From Aquimarina sp. (lineage in GTDB: Bacteria > Bacteroidota > Bacteroidia > Flavobacteriales > Flavobacteriaceae): 6,925 nt of DNA. Position numbers and translations under genes: made by a program. Shown here piece by piece: positions 1-5,355 of the stretch. Below the pieces are notes generated by a model, which saw only the letters and a program-made list of their open reading frames with translations, ran no database searches and had not been told where the DNA came from. Where the stretch lies: contig JAHDEF010000088.1 in NCBI GenBank assembly GCA_020628975.1, forward strand, positions 1 through 6,925, written 5' to 3'. Positions within the stretch are counted from its first letter, which is position 1. The number at the start of each line of letters is the position of its first letter.

Positions 1-270
1 GACAGATCAAAAGGCGGTGCCTATGAAGATTTGGCGAAAGCTGTTGCTGAAGCCACCGGAGCATTGTACCAAAAAAATGGCGGATCTCCCGTAAGCTTAA
101 TTGCAAATACCGTTTCAAAAGCCGTAAAATCAGTTAAACCAAAAACACGTTATTTGGTGGGTAAATTTGCTAAACCCTTAGTATTTATAAGAACTTATTT
201 GGGTGATCGTATTTACGACAAAGCTGTTATGTTACAAATCAATCAGATTATTAAAAAAAGTAAATCTTAA
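1..270 (+). CDS. Short-chain dehydrogenase/reductase (SDR), C-terminal fragment
   Basis: The reading frame is open from the first base of the window and stops at TAA 268-270, giving the last 89 residues of a larger protein; its start and the Rossmann/active-site part (TGxxxGxG, YxxxK) lie outside the window. The visible part resembles the tail of SDR oxidoreductases of the YusZ/retinol-dehydrogenase-like type: a helix with a run of Ala/Glu, then a segment ending in 'KPKTRYLVGKFAKP', then 'LGDRIYDKAV'. The 'KPKTRY.VGK.AKP' block is typical of the substrate-side C-terminal region of these NAD(P)-dependent enzymes. A TTG at position 31 could be read as a start but lies inside the domain and is not one. 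The substrate cannot be inferred. The gene converges on metE, and a hairpin follows its stop. The family call rests on motif recall, and the catalytic residues cannot be checked here. Confidence 0.72.
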   Translation, partial: DRSKGGAYEDLAKAVAEATGALYQKNGGSPVSLIANTVSKAVKSVKPKTRYLVGKFAKPLVFIRTYLGDRIYDKAVMLQINQIIKKSKS

Positions 271-296
271 TTGTTCAGAAAATAACTTCATGAACA

Positions 297-317
297 CCCT
301 TTGACTATCGCTCAGGG
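297..317. repeat. Possible short palindromic intergenic (REP-like) element
   Basis: CCCT (297-300) and AGGG (314-317) bracket 'TTGACTATCGCTC'. This matches in form the 'CCCTTCGACT..GCTCAGGG' palindromic snippets that recur between genes in many Bacteroidota genomes. It overlaps the left arm of the larger terminator hairpin, so the two structures are mutually exclusive. Only one copy is in the window, so the repeat claim rests on recall of the motif, not on repetition seen here. Confidence 0.35.
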
Positions 318-357
318 TTCGTTAAGAAACGAATGCCGAGCGATAACTAAGGTTTTT
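306..357 (+). terminator. Nested hairpin plus T-run between convergent genes
   Basis: Outer arms TATCGCTC (306-313) and GAGCGATA (338-345) are perfectly complementary (8 bp). Inner arms TTCGTT (318-323) and AACGAA (328-333) pair around an AAGA loop, leaving a 4x4 internal loop that is partly pairable. A TTTTT run at 353-357 follows on the + strand, eight bases beyond the stem. The T-run favours termination of the + strand dehydrogenase transcript. The stem could also slow transcription arriving from metE, but no T-run follows on that side. Position, between two convergent stop codons, fits a terminator well. Confidence 0.6.
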
Positions 358-368
358 GCCTTTCAATA

Positions 369-2669
369 TTAAACTAAAACCTCTTGACGAAGTTCTTTAG
401 CTATAGTGACTAACTTTTTTAAAGCTGCTTTAGTTTCTGGCCAATTTCTAGTTTTTAAGCCACAATCAGGATTAATCCACAAATTCTCGTTAGGAATTAA
501 TGTTCCTGCTTTTTCAATAAGTAATTTCATTTCTAATGCTGAAGGAATTCTCGGAGAATGAATGTCATAAACTCCAGGACCTATTTCATTAGGGTATTTG
601 AAATCCGAAAATGCTTCTAACAGTTCCATTTCTGATCTGGAAGTTTCGATCGTAATGACATCTGCATCCATTTCGGCAATACTTTCTATAATAGTGTTAA
701 ATTCAGAATAACACATATGTGTATGAATTTGTGTTTCATCTGCTACACTACTTGCTGAAATTCTGAATGCTTCTGCTGCTTTTTCTAAATACTTTTTCCA
801 ATTTTTCTTACGTAAGGGTAATCCTTCTCGAAAAGCAGGTTCGTCTATTTGAATTACTTTAATGCTATTACCTTCTAAATCACTTACCTCATCGCGTATC
901 GCTAACGCAATTTGTTTAGTTGTCAATTCTCTCGGCTGATCGTTTCGCACAAAAGACCATTGCAAAATGGTGACAGGCCCCGTTAACATTCCTTTTACCA
1001 GCTTTGTAGTCAAACTTTGTGCAAAATTCGTCCAATCTACGGTCATTGCAGTAGGTCGAAAAACATCTCCATAAATAATTGGTGGTTTCACACAACGAGT
1101 TCCATAGCTTTGTACCCACCCAAAATTGGTAAATACAAATCCTTCTAATTGCTCTCCAAAATATTCGACCATATCGTTACGCTCAAATTCTCCATGTACC
1201 AAAACATCTAAACCAATTTCTTCTTGAAAACGAATACTTTCTTTGATTTCTTGTTTTATAAAATCTTCATATTGTGCCTTACTCACTAAGCCTTTTTTAT
1301 GTTTAGAACGCCAAGAACGCACCTCTTTGGTTTGAGGAAATGAACCTATGGTAGTGGTTGGAAAAAGGGGTAACTGTAATTCGGCTCGCTGTAACTTTTG
1401 ACGCTTTATAAATACGTTTTTTCGCTCGCTATCTTCAACTGTTAAGCGTGCAACTCGTTCCTTAACGGCTTTATTATGAATCCATTCTGACACCTTTTTA
1501 TCATTAAATACTTTAATATTGTCACTGAGTTTTCCTTTTACTTTGATGTCTTGTGGATTAGTATAAATAGATTTTAAATCAGCAAGTTCCCCTGTTTTTT
1601 GCTTTGTAAACGCCAACCAAGAAAGTACTGTTTCTGGTAATTTTTTTGAATCTTTTTCTAAATCTAAATCATAAGGAGTATGCAATAACGAGCATGAAGT
1701 ACTTATCCAAATACGTTCTTCACCTAATTTTTCTTTTGCTTTATTAAGCTTCGCAATACTTTTTTCATAATCATTTTTCCAAATATTTCTTCCTTCTATG
1801 ACTCCTAAAGAAAGTATGACATCATTTTTCAAGTTGCTGTTTAGAACTCGATCAAGCTCATCGCTAGCACATAAGTCTAAATGCAAAACTTTAATTGGTA
1901 ATGAAGTTACCGTAGGCAGGTTATCTAAATAAGCTCCAAAATAAGAGGCTAATACTATTTTTAGTTGAGGGAATTTTTCTGCTAATAAAAAATAAGTTTG
2001 CGTGATCGCCTTTTTTTCTTCGGGTTGTAAATCTAATGCCAAGCAAGGTTCATCAAATTGAATGTATGACGCCCCACTGTACAATAATCCTGTAATAATC
2101 TGTTGATAAACAGGCAGCAATCTATCTAATAATGATATACGATGAAAACCTGCTTCTTTTTCTTTACCTAATAACAAAAAGCTTACTGGACCTAAAAGAA
2201 CTGGAGTAGTATCGACTCCTAAGGACTTCGCTTCATTGTATTCATCAATAATTTTTTCTGAAAACCAAGAGAAAGTTTGATCTTTATCAAATTCGGGTAC
2301 GATATAATGATAATTGGTATTGAACCATTTGGTCATTTCCATTGCTGTGACATCGACACCTTCTTTTTGAGCTCCTCTTGCCATAGCAAAATAAAGATCA
2401 AAGTAATTTTCTTTTAATGCCTTATACCGCTTCGGAATACATCCTAAGGTTAATGACATATCTAATACTTGATCATAAAAAGAAAAATCATTGGAGGGAA
2501 TAAAATCGATTTCTTGTTTATGCAACAACTGCCAGTTTTCTTTTCTGATTGTGGCACCAACAGCTTTAACCTCGTCAATAGTTGTATTTCCCTTCCAGTA
2601 AGATTCCAAGGCTTTTTTGAGTTCTCTTTTACGTCCTATTCTGGGTAACCCTAGTACTTTAGTTTTCAT
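369..2669 (-). CDS. metE: Cobalamin-independent methionine synthase MetE
   Basis: MetE (EC 2.1.1.14) transfers the methyl group of 5-methyltetrahydropteroyl-triglutamate to homocysteine, the last step of methionine synthesis, in the cytoplasm and without B12. The product is 766 residues, close to the usual 750-770. The N-terminal barrel shows 'LGLPRIG', 'AMEMTKWFNTNYHY', 'LLGPVSFL' and 'QFDEPCLALDL'; the catalytic barrel begins near 'TTIGSFPQT' (about 440-447) and continues with 'LVHGEFERNDMVEYF', 'LTGPVTILQWSF' and 'IQIDEPAFREG'. The zinc ligands are present as H651, C653, E675 and C736, with the same spacing (+2, +24, +85) as E. coli H641, C643, E665, C726. I chose ATG at 2669: the frame stays open to a TTG at 2705, but homology begins at 'MKTKVLGLPRIG'. 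It is divergent from the Lrp-type regulator gene and shares a 158-bp control region with it. No riboswitch is apparent upstream. Confidence 0.97.
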   Translation of the reverse strand: MKTKVLGLPRIGRKRELKKALESYWKGNTTIDEVKAVGATIRKENWQLLHKQEIDFIPSNDFSFYDQVLDMSLTLGCIPKRYKALKENYFDLYFAMARGAQKEGVDVTAMEMTKWFNTNYHYIVPEFDKDQTFSWFSEKIIDEYNEAKSLGVDTTPVLLGPVSFLLLGKEKEAGFHRISLLDRLLPVYQQIITGLLYSGASYIQFDEPCLALDLQPEEKKAITQTYFLLAEKFPQLKIVLASYFGAYLDNLPTVTSLPIKVLHLDLCASDELDRVLNSNLKNDVILSLGVIEGRNIWKNDYEKSIAKLNKAKEKLGEERIWISTSCSLLHTPYDLDLEKDSKKLPETVLSWLAFTKQKTGELADLKSIYTNPQDIKVKGKLSDNIKVFNDKKVSEWIHNKAVKERVARLTVEDSERKNVFIKRQKLQRAELQLPLFPTTTIGSFPQTKEVRSWRSKHKKGLVSKAQYEDFIKQEIKESIRFQEEIGLDVLVHGEFERNDMVEYFGEQLEGFVFTNFGWVQSYGTRCVKPPIIYGDVFRPTAMTVDWTNFAQSLTTKLVKGMLTGPVTILQWSFVRNDQPRELTTKQIALAIRDEVSDLEGNSIKVIQIDEPAFREGLPLRKKNWKKYLEKAAEAFRISASSVADETQIHTHMCYSEFNTIIESIAEMDADVITIETSRSEMELLEAFSDFKYPNEIGPGVYDIHSPRIPSALEMKLLIEKAGTLIPNENLWINPDCGLKTRNWPETKAALKKLVTIAKELRQEVLV

Positions 2670-2675
2670 TTTTTG

Positions 2676-2694
2676 CTTAGTTATAAATTCTAAG
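2676..2694. promoter_or_regulatory. Palindrome before metE start, candidate Lrp-type site
   Basis: CTTAG (2676-2680) and CTAAG (2690-2694) are exact inverted repeats around a 9-bp AT spacer. The inner 15-mer at 2678-2692 has both YAG and CTR ends of the E. coli Lrp consensus and fits 11 of 15 positions, the misses being in the central AT part. It lies 9-23 bp upstream of the metE ATG, in the leader or ribosome-binding region, where binding could repress. Confidence 0.42.
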
Positions 2695-2740
2695 TAAAAT
2701 TCCAAATACTTATTATATTTTCCATTTTAACCACTTAAAA

Positions 2741-2755
2741 CAGATTAAAAATCTT
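2741..2755. promoter_or_regulatory. Central palindrome, candidate regulator site
   Basis: AGATT (2742-2746) and AATCT (2750-2754) flank AAA, a perfect 13-bp inverted repeat. Its centre (2748) is about 79-80 bp from each start codon, the exact midpoint of the region. As a 15-mer it fits 10 of 15 positions of the E. coli Lrp consensus, which alone is weak in AT-rich DNA; symmetry and position are the better evidence. Confidence 0.33.
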
Positions 2756-2810
2756 AATTTTAATTTTATCAAGAATTTATTCCTTTTTAAATAATTCTAA
2801 ATTCGACTTT

Positions 2811-2825
2811 CAGAAAATTATTCTA
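2811..2825. promoter_or_regulatory. Candidate Lrp operator, full consensus match
   Basis: The 15-mer CAGAAAATTATTCTA fits every position of the E. coli Lrp SELEX consensus YAGHAWATTWTDCTR. It ends two bases before the ATG (2828) of the Lrp-type regulator gene, so binding would cover the ribosome-binding region or early transcribed DNA. This suggests autoregulation. It assumes that the protein keeps E. coli-like specificity, which its recognition helix supports. Confidence 0.55.
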
Positions 2826-2827
2826 GC

Positions 2828-3289
2828 ATGACTTTAGACACCATTGATCTCCGAATACTGAATTTACTTCAACTAAATGCTAAATTCACGAATAAGGATA
2901 TTGCACAAAAAGTAAATCTATCTCCTACTCCTGTTTTCGAACGGATTAAAAAACTAGAAAAACTAGGATTTATAGAAAAATATGTAGCCATTTTAAATGC
3001 CGACCTCTTAGGGAAATCACTTACCGTATTTTGTAATATCACCTTGAAAGCGCATACCAAAGAAATCGGAAATCAATTTGTAAAGGATATTAAATCCTTA
3101 ACTGAAGTTACTGAATGTTATAATATTTCGGGTGACTATGATTTTTTATTAAAAATTCAAGTTGCCGATATGAAGGCATATCAAAATTTTGTTTTGAATC
3201 GTCTTGGTGAAATTCAAAATATAGGAAGTGCTCATAGTACATTTGTGATGGGAACGATTAAGCAATCGTACCAGTTACCTATTATTTAA
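2828..3289 (+). CDS. Lrp/AsnC-family transcriptional regulator
   Basis: The 153-residue product has the usual size and two-domain plan of the feast/famine (Lrp/AsnC) family. An N-terminal winged helix-turn-helix spans about 1-60, with 'NKDIAQKVNLSPTPVFERIKKLEKLGFI' (22-49). The recognition helix closely matches E. coli Lrp ('LSPTPCLERVRRLERQGFI'). A RAM ligand-binding and oligomerisation domain spans about 64-145, with 'ECYNISGDYDFLLKI' (96-110) and 'GTIKQSYQLPI' near the end, both also Lrp-like. Such proteins form octamers that wrap DNA and respond to amino acids, typically leucine or methionine. Divergence from metE, and palindromes in the shared region, suggest that it regulates metE and itself. 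ATG at 2828 is the natural start: 'LDxIDxxILxxLQ' begins at once. Whether this is the global Lrp or a local paralogue cannot be told. The next gene starts 36 bp downstream on the same strand and may be co-transcribed. Confidence 0.93.
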   Translation: MTLDTIDLRILNLLQLNAKFTNKDIAQKVNLSPTPVFERIKKLEKLGFIEKYVAILNADLLGKSLTVFCNITLKAHTKEIGNQFVKDIKSLTEVTECYNISGDYDFLLKIQVADMKAYQNFVLNRLGEIQNIGSAHSTFVMGTIKQSYQLPII

Positions 3290-3325
3290 TTCCACATAAT
3301 ATGCGTTACAAATTAAAGCTTTAGC

Positions 3326-4326
3326 ATGAAAATTAATATTGATTTTTTAAACACACTCTTAATACTGATTGCGTTATTGTTGGCTTTTATATTTCCTGTA
3401 GAAGTTTTCTTAATTGCCTATGCTACACTTGGCCCGCTTCATTATTTGACAGAAATCAAATGGCTAAAAAGTCAAGATTATTTTATTAAGAATAATCGTT
3501 ATTGGATTTATTTGGTGCTATTTTTCTGTTTTATTTTTTGCCTACCCTATCTATTTTCTCTTTCTGAATTAATACCAAATGTAGACCTCCACTTTTTCGA
3601 TACATGGAGCTCTCGAGGGAAAAGTTATATTAATTGGGTATCATTGCTTTTGCTGTACTACTGGTCCAGAATAAACTTTACAGGACATTCATTATTGCAG
3701 GAGGTATTGTTTTTTCTATAATTCTAAATTTACTTTCTTCATCATATAATCTTTGGGTTGGTGTTTTTTTACCTACGCTAATACATGTTTATCTCTTCAC
3801 CGTATTTTTTATGCTTTACGGTACTTTAAAAAACAATAGTAAAGCAGGTTGGTTTAATATAGTATTATTGCTATTGATTCCAGTTGTAGTTTGGATAACA
3901 CCTGTAAATCCAGTAGGTTTTTTATCTTCCGAAAAGGTAAAAGCAATTTTCACACAAAATAGCTTTCACTATTTAAATGTTCATTTAGGACAATTACTAG
4001 GAATTAAAAATCAGTCTAAATTTTTCTTTTACGAAGTCATCGATTTTAAACTTCAAATTTTTATTGCCTTCGCTTATTGTTACCATTACCTCAACTGGTT
4101 TTCTAAAACTGCTATAATTGGCTGGCACAAAAACCTAACTACTCGGAGTGCTTTTTTAATTATAATACTATGGATAGTATTCATATCATTATACGCTATT
4201 GACTATCAACTAGGGTTTACAGTATCTCTATTTATTAGTGTTTTGCATGTTATTTTGGAATTCCCAGTGAATATTTTATCTATAAAAGAAGTCAGCAAAC
4301 GGACATTAATGATATTTACCAAATAG
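3326..4326 (+). pseudogene. Polytopic membrane protein of unknown function, split by an apparent -1 frameshift
   Basis: Two overlapping frames encode the halves of one hydrophobic protein. The first runs from ATG 3326 to TAA 3721 (131 aa), the second is open after a stop at 3631-3633 and ends at TAG 4324. Adding one G to the GGG at 3636-3638 joins them as ...YINWGIIAFAVLL..., giving about 333 residues with roughly nine or ten membrane segments; without it the first frame drifts into an atypical tail. I do not recognise a named family. Visible marks are 'GPLHYLTEIKWL' (H39, E43), 'LIHVYLF', 'FHYLNVHLG', 'YHYLNWFSKTAIIGWHK' (from about 253) and 'SVLHVILEFPVN' (H308, E312). Histidines in or near membrane segments recall metal-dependent membrane enzymes, but this is only analogy. 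It lies 36 bp after the regulator gene, and its 3' end overlaps the HMG-CoA lyase gene by 21 bp. A sequencing error in the G-run is as likely as real decay, in which case this is an intact gene. Confidence 0.7.
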
Positions 4327-5181
4327 TTTTGAGGCTTCATTATAAGTAGATTCAAAACGAAATACATCGATATTATGATCGGTATTTTGAGTAGTAAAAT
4401 AAGATAATATTTTTTCAGTAGGCATATTTCCTACTAACGCGTCTTTTGCCATTGGGCAGCCTCCAAAACCTTGGATGGCACCATCAAAACGACGACAACC
4501 CGCTTTATAAGCGGCATCAATTTTCTCTAACCAAGTAGTGGGGTTAGTATGCAAATGCGCTCCGAAAGTTACATTCGGATATTTTGGGATCAATGTTTCA
4601 AACAAATGCGTTATGGTTTCTGGTGTAGAAGTGCCAACGGTATCGCTCAGTGAAATAATATGAACGCCCATATCAACTAATCGTTGAACCCAATGACTAA
4701 CGATGGTAGGATTCCAAGGTTCTCCATAAGGATTTCCAAATCCCATACTGATGTAAACAACTAGCTGCTTTTTGGCTGCTGCTGTAATCGAAATAATTTC
4801 TTTAAGCGTCTCTTCTGATTCTGCTATGGTTTTGTGTGTATTTCGCATTTGGAAGGTTTCCGAAATTGAAAATGGGTAGCCTAAATAATCTACTTTCTCT
4901 TCAATAGCTGCAGCTTTGGCTCCACGAACATTCGCAATAATTGTAAGTAATTTTGTAGCTGTTCTCGACAAATTAATTTTCGATAAAACTGCTGAAGTAT
5001 CGGCCATTTGAGGAATGGCTTTAGGAGAAACAAAACTTCCGATATCTAATGTATGGAAACCACATTCTACCAACATCTGTAAATACCTTACTTTTTCTGC
5101 TGTAGGAATAAATGATTTAATCCCCTGCATGGCGTCGCGAGGACATTCGATGAGCTCTATTTTTGGTTTATCGTTTATAAT
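4306..5181 (-). CDS. Hydroxymethylglutaryl-CoA lyase (start codon uncertain)
   Basis: HMG-CoA lyase (EC 4.1.3.4) cleaves HMG-CoA to acetyl-CoA and acetoacetate, the last step of leucine degradation; it is a TIM-barrel enzyme with a divalent metal. Numbering from the ATG at 5130, the metal ligands 'AHLHTN' (H192, H194) and 'GN' (N235) and the catalytic cysteine loop 'GFGGCPMAKDALVGN' (C225) are present, as is 'SFVSPKAIPQM' (32-42). The in-frame codons upstream of that ATG encode 'KIELIECPRDA', which holds the catalytic Arg and metal-binding Asp of 'PRDAMQG' (human R41, D42). The gene must therefore start further up, but no ATG, GTG or TTG occurs before the stop at 5206-5208. I place the start at ATT 5181 (291 aa, near the family's usual size) as the best guess; ATA 5178 and ATC 5196 are alternatives, and loss of the true start is possible. 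The human E72 position is Asp here. A heptamer repeat lies just upstream, and the gene is downstream of mgtE on the same strand. Confidence 0.82.
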   Translation of the reverse strand: MINDKPKIELIECPRDAMQGIKSFIPTAEKVRYLQMLVECGFHTLDIGSFVSPKAIPQMADTSAVLSKINLSRTATKLLTIIANVRGAKAAAIEEKVDYLGYPFSISETFQMRNTHKTIAESEETLKEIISITAAAKKQLVVYISMGFGNPYGEPWNPTIVSHWVQRLVDMGVHIISLSDTVGTSTPETITHLFETLIPKYPNVTFGAHLHTNPTTWLEKIDAAYKAGCRRFDGAIQGFGGCPMAKDALVGNMPTEKILSYFTTQNTDHNIDVFRFESTYNEASKLFGKYH

Positions 5182-5215
5182 CCTTAAGTTTTGGATTTTT
5201 AGGTATCAGTTATAG

Positions 5216-5236
5216 GTTGTTAGTTGTTGGTTGTTG
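5216..5236. repeat. Degenerate heptamer repeat GTTGTTR x3, inverted copy of the main array
   Basis: Three 7-bp units (GTTGTTA, GTTGTTG, GTTGTTG) lie side by side. Their complement, AACAACY, differs from the neighbouring AACTGCY unit at two positions, so this looks like a diverged, inverted counterpart of the array at 5255-5350, separated by an 18-bp AT-rich spacer. Just to the left, 'CAGTTAT' and 'TATCAGT' fragments suggest further degenerate units reaching toward the HMG-CoA lyase 5' end. Confidence 0.6.
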
Positions 5237-5254
5237 GTATTTAAAATAATTATG

Positions 5255-5350
5255 AACTGTTAACTGCTAAACTGCCAACTGCTAACTGCCAACTGCCAAC
5301 TGCCAACTGCCAACTGCTAACTGCTAACTGCTAACTGCTAACTGCTAACT
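5255..5350. repeat. Heptanucleotide tandem repeat (AACTGCY)n, 13 units
   Basis: Units read in order on the + strand: AACTGTT, AACTGCT, AAACTGCC (one extra A), AACTGCT, four AACTGCC, five AACTGCT, then a partial AACT. Identical variants in blocks point to local duplication by slippage. The array begins five bases beyond the mgtE stop codon and, with the degenerate copies at 5216-5236, fills most of the 174-bp gap between mgtE and HMG-CoA lyase. On the - strand (the direction of both flanking genes) the unit reads RGCAGTT. Similar short heptamer arrays are, from memory, common between genes in Flavobacteriia; their role is unknown. Confidence 0.95.
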
Positions 5351-5355
5351 AATTT

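Larger units (their letters stand above)
2670..2827. promoter_or_regulatory. Divergent metE / Lrp-type regulator intergenic control region
   Basis: This 158-bp, very AT-rich stretch separates the start codons of two divergent genes and must hold both promoters. I found no exact TAnnTTTG -7 element on either strand, so the promoters are not assigned. It contains three separate inverted repeats (around 2685, 2748 and 2818) of the size and type bound by Lrp/AsnC proteins, listed individually. No SAM or cobalamin riboswitch fold is evident; the sequence is too short and too AT-rich for the usual cobalamin box. Confidence 0.7.

Noticed and set aside
916..1119. Short - strand open frame inside metE in another frame
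   Set aside because: It lies wholly within the catalytic domain of metE and has no protein-like motif.
2670..2705. Longer MetE starting at TTG 2705 (778 aa)
   Set aside because: The 12 extra residues lie before the conserved 'MKTKVLGLPRIG' start, TTG is a poorer start than the ATG at 2669, and the extra stretch covers the regulatory palindrome at 2676-2694.
2670..2827. SAM or cobalamin riboswitch controlling metE
   Set aside because: The leader is short and AT-rich, and I saw no conserved riboswitch core or strong multi-helix fold.
3314..3323. TAAAGCTTTA palindrome before the membrane protein gene
   Set aside because: A 10-bp AT-rich palindrome in a 36-bp gap is not strong enough to call an operator or terminator.
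3626..3645. Programmed -1 ribosomal frameshift in the membrane protein gene
   Set aside because: No slippery heptamer is present in the zero frame (codons read AAT TGG GTA) and no strong downstream stem was seen; a one-base loss in GGG is simpler.
5015..5215. Short + strand open frame across the HMG-CoA lyase 5' end
   Set aside because: It is antisense to conserved lyase codons and resembles no known protein.
5255..5350. CRISPR array
   Set aside because: The 7-bp units are directly adjacent with no unique spacers; this is a simple tandem repeat.
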